A stretch of 64,000 nucleotides of DNA from an uncultured Acidimicrobiales bacterium (lineage in GTDB: Bacteria; Actinomycetota; Acidimicrobiia; Acidimicrobiales; SHLQ01): assembly GCA_938041035.1 (NCBI GenBank), contig CALHYX010000030.1, forward strand, positions 1 through 64,000, given 5' to 3'. The notes below the pieces were generated by a model. That model worked only from the letters and a program-made list of their open reading frames with translations, had not been told where the DNA came from and did not search any database. The translations under genes and the position numbers were made by a program. Positions 9,264 to 16,966 of the stretch are shown in pieces. Positions within the stretch are counted from its first letter, which is position 1, and each line of letters opens with the position of its first letter.

Positions 9264-9640
9264 CGAGGACCCTCGGGAAGACGGGCCGGGACGGGGGAAT
9301 CCGCCCGGCGATCAACAATGACTGACCCACCCTGTGGGAAGCCAGAGGGAAAACCCCGAAAACTCTGGGGTTTTTCCTGGGGAGAACCAGTGGATATCTC
9401 GTTCCGGTATGGGGACCGTGCCGCGCAACAACCGCGATGGAACGGCGATTCCGGCTGGTATCCGGGCGCGCCGAGAACGACTGTCCCCAGACCTGGGGAT
9501 AGTCCAGTGGATAACGTCGGGGGGTCCGTTCGCCGCTCACCGGGCCAGTATGACCAGCCGGTGAGACAACGATCGGGTGCGGGGGTGGCTCGCGGCGCGA
9601 AAACGCGTCGCTACGCCGAGCAAAAGCTCGTTGGAATCGC
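9264..9640. promoter_or_regulatory. rplI-dnaB intergenic region with hairpin and DnaA-box-like sites
   Basis: No gene is seen. A strong inverted repeat lies at 9348-9377 (GGAAAACCCC against GGGGTTTTTCC, 9-base loop) between rplI and dnaB. Two copies of CCAGTGGATA occur; the one extended as AGTGGATAA (9506-9514) differs by one base from the DnaA box TGTGGATAA. The region probably contains the dnaB promoter plus a terminator or attenuator after rplI. Confidence 0.5.
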
Positions 9641-10087
9641 CTAGACCGAAACGACCTCGACGGTGACCGGGAACTGCACCTCGGGGTGCGGCGCGGCCAT
9701 CACGTAGTGGGTGCCGACCGCTTTGATCGGCTCCTCGATGGTGAGGACCCGGCGGTCGAGCTCGATTCCGGACTGCTCGGAGATGGCGTCAGCCACATCG
9801 TTCAGCGACACCGAGCCGAAAAGACTGCCCTCTTCGCTGCTGCGGGCACCGATGGTGATCACCATGGGGACCAGCTTGGTGGCCAGCTCCTCGGCGTCGG
9901 AGCGGTCGGCCGCGTTGCGCAGGGCGCGGGCCCGACGCATCGATTCCGCCTGGGCTTCGGCGCCTTCGGAGGACTTCATCGCCTTGCCCTTGGGCAACAA
10001 GAAGTTGCGGGCGTATCCGAGGGTTACGTCGCAGATGTCGCCCTTGCGGCCGAGTCCATCGACGTCTTCGCGCAGAATTACCTTCAT
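9641..10087 (-). CDS. rplI: 50S ribosomal protein L9
   Basis: A 148-residue L9 of normal length. The N-terminal 23S-rRNA-binding domain has [28 protein letters not shown], followed by the long connecting helix and the C-terminal domain with [16 protein letters not shown]. It binds domain V of 23S rRNA and projects from the ribosome. Its start overlaps the stop of rpsR by ATGA, indicating coupling. Confidence 0.97.
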   Translation of the reverse strand: MKVILREDVDGLGRKGDICDVTLGYARNFLLPKGKAMKSSEGAEAQAESMRRARALRNAADRSDAEELATKLVPMVITIGARSSEEGSLFGSVSLNDVADAISEQSGIELDRRVLTIEEPIKAVGTHYVMAAPHPEVQFPVTVEVVSV

Positions 10088-10542
10088 TCCGCTGCCCCTT
10101 CGGCCGGCGTGAAGGTCACACCCTCAGGTGTTTCCTCCTCGGCTGCTACGACGGGAGCGTCGGCCTCGGCCGGTGCGGCCTCGTCCTCGGGACGAGCACC
10201 CGACGGCGGCGGAGCCGACGGACGCGGCGCCGGACCTTCGGCCCGGTTGTTGCGGTCGCGGTCGCGGTTGCCGCGCTGGGTCGTAACCCGGTTGGCGTAC
10301 GGCAGGAGCGCCATCTCACGGCCATTCTTGATCGCCTCGGCCACCACCCGCTGTTGCTGGGCGGTGTTGCCGGTGACCCGGCGAGCCCGGATCTTGGCCC
10401 GGTCGGACATGAATCGGCGCAGCAGGTCGACGTCTTTGTAGTCGACGTACTCGACCTTGTCTTCGATCAGCGGGCTGATCCGCTTCTTGGCCCGTCGGGC
10501 GTTGTCGCGGTTCTTGCCCCGCACGGCACGTTGCTTTGCCAT
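10084..10542 (-). CDS. rpsR: 30S ribosomal protein S18 with acidic C-terminal extension
   Basis: A 152-residue protein. The first ~88 residues are canonical S18 ([38 protein letters not shown], and [11 protein letters not shown]). S18 is normally 70-90 residues. Here about 60 more residues follow, first Arg/Asn-rich, then Pro/Ala/Glu-rich and acidic, ending in [12 protein letters not shown]. The tail is in frame without interruption and overlaps rplI by ATGA, so it is a genuine extension, probably disordered on the platform side of the 30S subunit. Adjacent ssb lies upstream with no gap. Confidence 0.93.
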   Translation of the reverse strand: MAKQRAVRGKNRDNARRAKKRISPLIEDKVEYVDYKDVDLLRRFMSDRAKIRARRVTGNTAQQQRVVAEAIKNGREMALLPYANRVTTQRGNRDRDRNNRAEGPAPRPSAPPPSGARPEDEAAPAEADAPVVAAEEETPEGVTFTPAEGAAE

Positions 10543-11016
10543 CTAGAACGGCTCCTCATCAAGATCGTATGCGGGTGGTTCGTTGGCTACGGGGCGGCTT
10601 CCGCCACCGCCACCACCACCGCCGCCGCCGCCGGGACCACCAAAGGAGTCGCCCCCGCCACCGCGGAATTCGTTGCGGGTGAGCTGGGCGCTCGCCCATT
10701 TGAGACTGGGTGCGACATCATCGGCGATGATCTCGACCTTGCTCCGGCGATCGCCGTCCTGGTTCTCCCAGGAGCGTTGATCGAGCCGGCCGTACACGAC
10801 GACGCGCGAGCCCTTGGTGAGGCTCTCGGCGACGTTTTCGGCCAGCTGGCGCCAGCAGGTGACGTCGAAGAACGACACCTGATCTTCCTTGCCGTCGCGG
10901 CCCTTCATGTTCCAGGCCAAACCGAACGACGCAACTGCGGCGCCGCCCTGGGTGTAGCGAAGTTCGGGATCGCGGGTGATGTTGCCCACAACCGTCACGG
11001 TGTTATCGAATGCCAT
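10543..11016 (-). CDS. ssb: Single-stranded DNA-binding protein
   Basis: A 157-residue SSB. The OB-fold covers about residues 1-115 (VTVVGNITRDPELRYTQGG, SFFDVTCWRQLAENV, SRVVVYGRLDQRSWE). A glycine-rich linker with an 11-Gly run follows, and then the acidic tip DLDEEPF that recruits repair and replication partners. The ATG is preceded by AGGAGA. The gene lies between rpsF and rpsR as in most bacteria and is probably co-transcribed with the ribosomal genes. Confidence 0.96.
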   Translation of the reverse strand: MAFDNTVTVVGNITRDPELRYTQGGAAVASFGLAWNMKGRDGKEDQVSFFDVTCWRQLAENVAESLTKGSRVVVYGRLDQRSWENQDGDRRSKVEIIADDVAPSLKWASAQLTRNEFRGGGGDSFGGPGGGGGGGGGGGSRPVANEPPAYDLDEEPF

Positions 11017-11032
11017 TGCTGTCTCCTGACGA

Positions 11033-11377
11033 TCAGCCGGCCGAAGCCGGCGACGCGTCTTCGAGGAGCCCGCGGCGAATGCCCTCGGCCTCCGGAAGAC
11101 GCAGAACCTTGTGGCGGACGACGTCGTCCGCGAGTCGCAGCGTTCGTTCGGTTTCGTGGAGATCGCGGGCGGGAGTGGCGATTTCGAACACCACGTAGGT
11201 GCCCTCCCACTTGTGATTGATCTCGTAGGCAAACCGCTTCTTGCCCATGTTGTCGGTGTTGACGATCTTGCCGCCGTCGGCCTCGACCGACGTGGTGATC
11301 GACTTCAGATGCTCACCGATCGCGGCCTCTTCGACATCGCGGTCGAAGATGACCATCATTTCGTAGGCTCGTATCAC
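11033..11377 (-). CDS. rpsF: 30S ribosomal protein S6
   Basis: A 114-residue S6 beginning MIRAYEMMVIFDRDVEE. It has the ferredoxin-like fold signature GKKRFAYEINHKWEGTYVVFEI and the C-terminal LADDVVRHKVLRLPE. It pairs with S18 on the 30S platform. It is the first gene of the operon that continues with ssb 16 bases downstream. Confidence 0.96.
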   Translation of the reverse strand: MIRAYEMMVIFDRDVEEAAIGEHLKSITTSVEADGGKIVNTDNMGKKRFAYEINHKWEGTYVVFEIATPARDLHETERTLRLADDVVRHKVLRLPEAEGIRRGLLEDASPASAG

Positions 11378-11526
11378 GAGCTGATTCCTCCCTCTGGATC
11401 CGGCAATGCCGGAGCCCCTGTTGGGGCAGGGTGTATGTGACCGGGCAATGCTAGCGGTGCAACCACGGTTTTCCGAACTGGGCGCATGGCAGCACTATGC
11501 CGACGGGGTCGGACAGTGTTGGGTAA

Positions 11527-11571
11527 CCGCATCATCGCCGAGCGAGCGCCAGCGAGCGAACGATGAGTGCG
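11527..11571. repeat. 45-bp direct repeat, copy 1
   Basis: Identical 45-bp copies begin here and at 11622, each opening CCGCATCATCGCCGAGCGAG and ending GATGAGTGCG. Inside each is the internal palindrome-like segment GCGAGCGCCAGCGAGC. They lie in the 296-bp gap between rpsF and panB, which otherwise shows no gene. Confidence 0.9.
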
Positions 11572-11621
11572 CAACGATCCAGCGACGAGGGACGAGGAGC
11601 GGAACACCGCCTCCGGCGCAG

Positions 11622-11666
11622 CCGCATCATCGCCGAGCGAGCGCCAGCGAGCGAACGATGAGTGCG
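11622..11666. repeat. 45-bp direct repeat, copy 2
   Basis: Exact second copy of the repeat at 11527, 95 bp downstream, ending 7 bases before the panB stop codon. The core CGCTGGCGCTCG (on the minus strand) recurs in the tandem repeats after the tRNA gene at 53.4 kb. Confidence 0.9.
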
Positions 11667-11673
11667 GAATGAA

Positions 11674-12534
11674 TCAGCTCCCGTACAGCCCCAACGCGTC
11701 GGCCTGGTCGTCGGCCATGTGGTAGCTCTCGTCGTCGTTGGGGAACGCCTGGCCGCGCACGTCGGCGACGAAGGCGGACAGGGCGTCGACGCTGGCGGTG
11801 CCGATGTCGCCGTAGCGGCGCACGAACTTGGGGACGAAACGGTCTTCGATGGCGAGGATGTCGTGGTACACGAGCACCTGGCCGTCACAGTCGGGGCCGG
11901 CACCGATGCCGATGGTGGGGATGTCGATCGCCTTGGTGACCATCTCGGCCACCCGCACGGGAATGCCCTCGAGCACGATGGCAAAGCAGCCGGCGTGGGC
12001 GAGTGCCTTGGCGTCCTCGACGAGTTCCATGGCGGCGTCGGCCTTCTTGCCCTGCACCTTGAACCCGCCCATAGCGTGCACCGACTGCGGGGTGAGGCCC
12101 AGGTGGCCGCACACCGGGATTTCGGCATCGACGATGGCCTCGATCATCGGCAGCCGCTTGCGGCCGCCTTCGAGCTTCACCGCTTCGGCACCGGCTCGGA
12201 TCAAGGTGGCGGCGTTGCGAACCGTCTCCTCGACCGACACGTGGTAGCTCATCCACGGCAGGTCGCCGACGATGAGACTGTGGGGCTTGGCCCGGGCGAC
12301 GGCGGCGGTGTGATGGGCCATGTCGTCGACGGTGACCTGAAGGGTGTCGTCGTAGCCGAGCACCACCATGGCCAACGAGTCGCCGACGAGAATCATGTCG
12401 GCGCCGGCGGCCGACACCTGGCGCGCGCTCGGCGCGTCGTACGCGGTGATCATCACCAGGGGTTCGGCACCCTCGGAACGCAACCGCGAGCGAACCGCGG
12501 GTGCAGTGACCTTCTTGCGAGCATTCTCGGCCAT
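11674..12534 (-). CDS. panB: 3-methyl-2-oxobutanoate hydroxymethyltransferase
   Basis: A 286-residue TIM-barrel enzyme of pantothenate synthesis that adds a hydroxymethyl group from methylene-THF to alpha-ketoisovalerate. Signatures are MITAYDAPSARQVSAAGADMILVGDSLAMV, the substrate loop KLEGG, GHLGLTPQSV and GIGAGPDCDGQVLVYHD. The ATG follows AAGGAG at ideal spacing; the frame is open for about 98 codons upstream but without family similarity. No other pantothenate gene lies beside it. Confidence 0.97.
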   Translation of the reverse strand: MAENARKKVTAPAVRSRLRSEGAEPLVMITAYDAPSARQVSAAGADMILVGDSLAMVVLGYDDTLQVTVDDMAHHTAAVARAKPHSLIVGDLPWMSYHVSVEETVRNAATLIRAGAEAVKLEGGRKRLPMIEAIVDAEIPVCGHLGLTPQSVHAMGGFKVQGKKADAAMELVEDAKALAHAGCFAIVLEGIPVRVAEMVTKAIDIPTIGIGAGPDCDGQVLVYHDILAIEDRFVPKFVRRYGDIGTASVDALSAFVADVRGQAFPNDDESYHMADDQADALGLYGS

Positions 12535-12630
12535 TTCTGGCTCCTTTTTCCCGTCCAGCGCCCCAAGGCTGCCGGCAGTGATCCCCACTATAACGACTAC
12601 CCGAACCCGGGAAAAGACCGGGGCCATTCC

Positions 12631-12678
12631 GAGTTCATTACGGACTTCACCACGGAGTTCATCACGGGGTTCGGCACG
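12631..12678. repeat. Four-copy 12-bp tandem repeat
   Basis: Four diverged 12-bp units in a row: GAGTTCATTACG, GACTTCACCACG, GAGTTCATCACG and GGGTTCGGCACG, in the gap between the panB start and the DUF5318 gene. No function is evident. Confidence 0.7.
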
Positions 12679-12692
12679 GGTCCGAAGCAGTC

Positions 12693-13070
12693 CTAGCGCA
12701 GCGGCGTGAGCAGGTAGCTGCGCACCAGGTGATTCCAGCCACAGCCGGGGCAGACCTCGACGACGTAGCCGGTGAAGTTGCCACTGCGGCGGCGCATCCG
12801 CACCATCTCGGCCTCCGACGTGATGCACCGGCCGTGGCCGGGAAGCCGGGGGCCGAACACGTAGGTCACGTGGCGCACGTTGTGGTCCTCACACACCGGG
12901 CATTCGTCGGTGGTGTCGTCGCCACAATGGGCGGCGTTGCGCCGCAGCTCGGGCTGGGCGTCACAGACGTCGGTCCGCGAGAGCGCGCCCGCCCGATAGT
13001 CGCTGATGATCCGCTGGCGCTCGAGCCGGAAATCGATTTCCCCGGGGCCATCGGTTGCAACATCGGACAT
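12693..13070 (-). CDS. DUF5318 family protein
   Basis: A 125-residue protein with the DUF5318 layout: CDAQPELRRNAAHCG, then CPVC, then RHVTYVFGPRLPGHGRCI, and C-terminal CPGCGWNHLVRSY. Four Cys in two CxxC pairs plus His suggest one or two zinc sites. The family is restricted to actinobacteria and has no established function. The start ATG lies after the weak GGTGAAGCTC. It is divergent from the methyltransferase gene, with the starts 69 bases apart. Confidence 0.7.
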   Translation of the reverse strand: MSDVATDGPGEIDFRLERQRIISDYRAGALSRTDVCDAQPELRRNAAHCGDDTTDECPVCEDHNVRHVTYVFGPRLPGHGRCITSEAEMVRMRRRSGNFTGYVVEVCPGCGWNHLVRSYLLTPLR

Positions 13071-13139
13071 ACCGAGCTTCACCCGGCCCAGGGTAGAGGG
13101 TCTGCGTTGCTCCGTGCCTCTCTGCCGTATCCTGGGCCC

Positions 13140-13820
13140 ATGGCCGAGCGCTCGTTCCACCGCTACTCCACCTCGTTCCCCGTCGGGCGGGGCCGCCCCA
13201 CCGACTACGTCGAACTGGGCCCCGACCTCCCCGACTCCCTCGCCCGCCGCCTGCTCGGCGACCTCGACGGCAAGCGGGTGCTCGACCTTGGCTGCGGCAT
13301 GGGCCACGGCGCGATCGCCATGGCCAAGGCCGGCGCCAAGGTGTTCGCCATCGACCCGGACCCCATCCAGATCGATGCCACCCGCGATCTCTGCGAAACC
13401 GAGGAGGTCGTGCTCGAAACCCACGAGGGCGACCTCGCGGGGCTGGCCTTCCTACAACCCGATTCCTTCGACGCGGTCGTCAGCGTGCACGCCCTCGCCG
13501 CCTCGGCCGAACTCGACCGGGCCTTCCGCCAGGTCCATCGGGTGCTCAAGGAAGGCTCGCCACTCGTCCTGTCGCTGCCCCACCCGGCGGCGAAACTGGT
13601 CGACCCGTTCGACGACGACCCCGACCAGGTCGTGCGGCCCTACTTCGGCGGCGAGGCGCTGGGCAGCGGACCTTCGCTCACCCATCCCCATACGATCGCT
13701 GACGCGTTCGGCGGGTTGTTCCGAGCGAACTTCCGCGTCGACACCCTGCTCGAACCCGCCCCCGCCGACGGCGTCCTGCCGCAGTGCTTTGTGATGCGCG
13801 GCCGCAAGGTCGGCAACTAG
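13140..13820 (+). CDS. Class I SAM-dependent methyltransferase
   Basis: A 226-residue Methyltransf_11/25-type enzyme. Motif I is VLDLGCGMGHGAI, the ribose-binding acid is in FAIDPDPIQI, motif II is FDAVVSVHALA, and motif III is VLKEGSPLVLSLP. It has no transmembrane segment. The substrate is unknown; nothing nearby assigns a pathway. Confidence 0.85.
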   Translation: MAERSFHRYSTSFPVGRGRPTDYVELGPDLPDSLARRLLGDLDGKRVLDLGCGMGHGAIAMAKAGAKVFAIDPDPIQIDATRDLCETEEVVLETHEGDLAGLAFLQPDSFDAVVSVHALAASAELDRAFRQVHRVLKEGSPLVLSLPHPAAKLVDPFDDDPDQVVRPYFGGEALGSGPSLTHPHTIADAFGGLFRANFRVDTLLEPAPADGVLPQCFVMRGRKVGN

Positions 13821-13844
13821 GTCGGCGTCCCTGCGTTCGGGTCC

Positions 13845-14189
13845 TTAGAGACCGTCGAACGCCTTTACCTCAGCGCGCGACGCGCGCTGGCGCCACGAGT
13901 CCTCGAGCAGCTCGGCGACCTCATCGGGCTCGACGGCCGACAGTTCGACCAGCACGATCGGGTGGCCGTCGTAGTGGTCGGTGGTGAAGAACTTCTTTGG
14001 CTCTGCATCGATGAGGGCCTGCTTGTCCTCGACCGACTCCACCCACACGACCAGCGCCTCGGGATCCTCGCGAATCCAGGCGAACATACGGGCCTTGCAC
14101 CGCCACGACGGCCGACCGCCATACGAGGCCTTCTCGGTCACGCCGGGTAGAGCCATCGCCGCCCGGCGCACGTCATCGTGGGTCGCCAT
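13845..14189 (-). CDS. MmcQ/YjbR-like protein
   Basis: A 114-residue protein with the MmcQ/YjbR (CyaY-like fold) pattern. MATHDDVRRAAMALPGVTEKASYGGRPSWRC is the N-terminal helix-strand, and FAWIREDPEALVVWV and FTTDHYDGHPIVLVEL are the central strands. Family members are small and often annotated as DNA-binding, with weak evidence. It lies tail-to-tail with the methyltransferase and is divergent from the biosynthetic operon. Confidence 0.8.
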   Translation of the reverse strand: MATHDDVRRAAMALPGVTEKASYGGRPSWRCKARMFAWIREDPEALVVWVESVEDKQALIDAEPKKFFTTDHYDGHPIVLVELSAVEPDEVAELLEDSWRQRASRAEVKAFDGL

Positions 14190-14256
14190 CGGATAAGCCT
14201 CGCGCGCGCCGTGCCGGACCACCAGCTCGCCGATCCGCGCCGGCCGCGCAGGTCCG

Positions 14257-14284
14257 CCCAGACCCATACGCCCAGACCCATACG
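14257..14284. repeat. 14-bp tandem duplication upstream of the biosynthetic operon
   Basis: CCCAGACCCATACG occurs twice head to tail in the 251-bp gap between the YjbR-like gene and the acyl carrier protein gene. It may be part of the operon control region or a slippage product. Confidence 0.6.
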
Positions 14285-14362
14285 CGCGGACCCAACCGCG
14301 CGGACCGTTCCCGTCAGACTCTTTCGGCGGCCCGCCCCGAGGTGTTTCCCTGAACCCACCGG

Positions 14363-14390
14363 CGATCGAGATCCCTCTCCGATCGAGATC
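14363..14390. promoter_or_regulatory. Direct repeats near the start of the biosynthetic operon
   Basis: CGATCGAGATC occurs at 14363-14373 and again at 14380-14390, a 17-bp period, about 50 bp upstream of the acyl carrier protein ATG. Paired direct repeats at this distance are a plausible regulator site. No regulator gene is found in the operon, so the binding factor is unknown. Confidence 0.4.
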
Positions 14391-14440
14391 GCAAGTCGCA
14401 GCGCAACCACTCCGGTTGCCTATCAAAAGGGGGTCCCGGC

Positions 14441-14683
14441 ATGAGCCGACCAGTCATCGAAGCGTTCCGAGAAGCCGTCATCGAAGTTCGAGGGGAACTC
14501 ACCCAGGAGCTCAACCTCGAACTCGCCGTCACCGACCTCGGTGTCGACAGCCTCGACCTCATCGAGGTTTCGATGATTCTCGAGGACGAGTACGACGTCG
14601 AGTTCAACGGCGAGGACTTCGCCGGGGTGACCACGGTCGGCGATGCCCTCGGGGTATTCGACCGGGTGGTGGCGGCGGCCTGA
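14441..14683 (+). CDS. Acyl carrier protein
   Basis: An 80-residue stand-alone ACP. The phosphopantetheine attachment motif LGVDSLDLIEV contains the modified Ser. The flanking helices (MILEDEYDVEFNGEDF and TTVGDALGVFDRVV) are acidic as expected for partner docking. The start follows AAAGGGGG. It is the first gene of an eight-gene biosynthetic operon and is followed after a single base by a ketosynthase, so it is presumably the carrier on which the product chain is built. No phosphopantetheinyl transferase is encoded nearby, so activation must come from elsewhere in the genome. Confidence 0.93.
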   Translation: MSRPVIEAFREAVIEVRGELTQELNLELAVTDLGVDSLDLIEVSMILEDEYDVEFNGEDFAGVTTVGDALGVFDRVVAAA

Positions 14684-14684
14684 G

Positions 14685-15911
14685 ATGACCGCCTACGAAC
14701 CCATCGTCATCTCCACCGCCGGGCTGGCCGTTCCGGGCGGACGCTCCCTCGACCAGTTCTGGGACACCGTCCTCGCCGCCAAGCCCCAGGCCCAGCCCTA
14801 CCGCTGCGACCTACCCGGGTGGGACCGCACCTTCCCCGCGGGTCTCGTCGCCGACTTCGACCCGACCGACCACTTTCCTCGTGCCGAACTCCGCCGGCTC
14901 GACCGGCTGCATCAACTCAGCCTGGTCGCCACCGCGGATGCGCTGGCCGCCTACGACGAGCGGATCAACGATCCCCTGACCGCCGTCGTGGGCGGCAGCG
15001 CCAACCGCGCCGCCGACTATCTCGAAAGCCAGTTCCGGGTGATGGTCGAGCGGCCCAGCCGAGCGAACCCGCTCACCATCCCGCTGACGATGGGCACATC
15101 GCACACCGCCCACATCACCGGGAAATACGACATGGTCGGACCATCGATCACCGTGAACGGCGAATGTGCCACCGGGGTGATGATGCTCGGCCAGGCACTG
15201 CTCATGATCCGGGCCGGCGCGGCCGATCGGGTCGTGCTCACCGCGGCCGATGCCTGCGCAACCCCGGCGGCCATGGCGTTCTTCAGCCGGACCGAAGCGT
15301 TGAGCACCCAGGCCGACGTCACCCGCGCCTCGCGGCCCTTCGACACCGACCGCGACGGCTTTGTCATCGGTGAGGGCGCCGTGACCGCGGTCGTGGAAAC
15401 CGCCAGCGCGGCCATCGCGGCGGGGCGCGAACCGATCGGCGTGGTGTACGGCTACGGCCACACGACCGATACCCATCACCTCCTCGCCCCGGACCCCTCC
15501 GGCGGCGCCGCCGCCACAACCATGCAGATGGCCTTGGCGACGGCCCGACTGCGACCCCGCGACATCGCGAGCGTGAACGCCCACGCCACCTCGACCGTGT
15601 TGAACGACCGGTGCGAGAGCAGGGCGATCGAAGCGGTGTTCGGCACCGCCACCCCGACAACCGGCGTGAAGGGGGTCACCGGCCACATGTTTGCCGCGAG
15701 CGGTCTCGCCGAGGCGCTGATCGCCTGCCGAACCGCCGAGACCGGCCTGGTGCCTCCGGTCGCCGGCACGAGCCAGGTGGCCGACGACATCGGCGCCGAC
15801 ATCGTGATCGACGAGGCCCGCGAAGTTGGGCCCGGCCTGGTGATCGCCAACTCGTTCGGCTTCGGCGGGCACAACGCGAGCGTCATCATCGGCCCGGCCA
15901 GCGAGCTGTAG
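14685..15911 (+). CDS. Beta-ketoacyl-ACP synthase (FabF-like), first of the cluster
   Basis: A 408-residue thiolase-fold ketosynthase. The Cys-His-His set is complete: C161 in NGECATG, H300 in NAHATST and H334 in KGVTGH, with K329 in place. The nucleophile context GECATG differs from the usual ACASG, and NAHATS replaces NAHGTS, so it belongs to a divergent branch. It is not a chain-length factor, because the Cys is present. It should condense an acyl primer with malonyl-ACP on the cluster's carrier protein. The ATG lies one base after the ACP stop; an in-frame start further up would overlap the ACP gene. Confidence 0.9.
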   Translation: MTAYEPIVISTAGLAVPGGRSLDQFWDTVLAAKPQAQPYRCDLPGWDRTFPAGLVADFDPTDHFPRAELRRLDRLHQLSLVATADALAAYDERINDPLTAVVGGSANRAADYLESQFRVMVERPSRANPLTIPLTMGTSHTAHITGKYDMVGPSITVNGECATGVMMLGQALLMIRAGAADRVVLTAADACATPAAMAFFSRTEALSTQADVTRASRPFDTDRDGFVIGEGAVTAVVETASAAIAAGREPIGVVYGYGHTTDTHHLLAPDPSGGAAATTMQMALATARLRPRDIASVNAHATSTVLNDRCESRAIEAVFGTATPTTGVKGVTGHMFAASGLAEALIACRTAETGLVPPVAGTSQVADDIGADIVIDEAREVGPGLVIANSFGFGGHNASVIIGPASEL

Positions 15912-15913
15912 TC

Positions 15914-16966
15914 GTGCCCCGCTCCACCCCCCTCTTCGTCGTGAGCACCGGGCGCAGCGGCTCGACCCTGCTCGGTTCGCTGCTCGGACAGCTCCCCGGC
16001 CAGGTCCTGCTCTCCGAAGCGCTCTGTCTGCTCGATCCCGCCCGGCTGCTTCACGACCACCGCACCAGCGCGGAGTTCGCTGCCATGCTGACCGAACCGG
16101 TCGGCGCAGCATCGATGCTCACGACCCACCACCTCGAACCAGCCGAGTTCCGCTACCCCTTCGACCGCCTCGACATGCGCTACGGGCGCCGCGACGGCAT
16201 CGGTCCGCTGTCGGCCACCACGCTGCCGACCCTCACCAAGGAACCCGACGAGCTGCTGGCCGACATCGAGCGGGCGTATCTCCACGAGCTGTATCGACCC
16301 GGGGTCGAGCCCGTGAGTGCGCACCTGCGCCGACTGTTCGACCATCTCGTCGATCGCTTCGACGGCACGGGGTGGATCGAACGCTCCGGGGCCAGCCTCG
16401 ACTACGTGGCCTCGCTGATCGAGGCCTACCCGGACGCCCGGTTCGTGCACGTGCACCGCCGAGGCGCCGACGTCGCGGCCTCGATGGCGCGACACCCCAT
16501 GTTCCGCCTCCATCTGCTGCGCATCAAGGTCGGCCAGATCTGCGGGTTCGACCCGTATCTGGCACCCGGGGACGGCACCGACCGGCTCGACGAGGTGCCC
16601 GAGACGCTGCACTGGGCGATTCCCGGCAGTTTTGACCCCGAACGGTTCATCGCCTGGGACCCGCCCCTGCACGAGTTCGCCCGGCTCTGGGCCCTGCAGA
16701 TCCGCACCGGTCTGAGCGCGCTGCGCGAGCTCCCGGTCGATCGGGTGCATCACGTCGGTTACGACGATCTGGTGACCCGCCCGGTGCCCACGCTCGTCGA
16801 CGTCGCCCAGTTCATCGGCGCCGACGCCGACGCCATCGGCGGCTGGATCGGACCCGCCGCCGACCACATCGAAGCCCGCGATCGAGATCCGATCACCATC
16901 GATCCCGCCACGGCGCGCGTCCTGCGGCTCGGCGACCGGGCGCTCACCTCCGCCGGGCTCCTATGA
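15914..16966 (+). CDS. PAPS-dependent sulfotransferase family protein
   Basis: A 350-residue protein with the sulfotransferase P-loop-like fold. The 5'-phosphosulfate loop is STGRSGSTLLGSLL near the N-terminus. The 3'-phosphate motif is FVHVHRRGADVAASM, and the late VGYDDLVTRPVPTL matches the family C-terminal block. It is expected to move sulfate from PAPS to a hydroxyl or amine of a lipid-like or polyketide acceptor. The start is GTG two bases after the ketosynthase stop. Its place inside an ACP/ketosynthase/P450 operon argues for a tailoring role or a release step by sulfation. PAPS synthesis genes are not in this window. Confidence 0.85.
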   Translation: MPRSTPLFVVSTGRSGSTLLGSLLGQLPGQVLLSEALCLLDPARLLHDHRTSAEFAAMLTEPVGAASMLTTHHLEPAEFRYPFDRLDMRYGRRDGIGPLSATTLPTLTKEPDELLADIERAYLHELYRPGVEPVSAHLRRLFDHLVDRFDGTGWIERSGASLDYVASLIEAYPDARFVHVHRRGADVAASMARHPMFRLHLLRIKVGQICGFDPYLAPGDGTDRLDEVPETLHWAIPGSFDPERFIAWDPPLHEFARLWALQIRTGLSALRELPVDRVHHVGYDDLVTRPVPTLVDVAQFIGADADAIGGWIGPAADHIEARDRDPITIDPATARVLRLGDRALTSAGLL

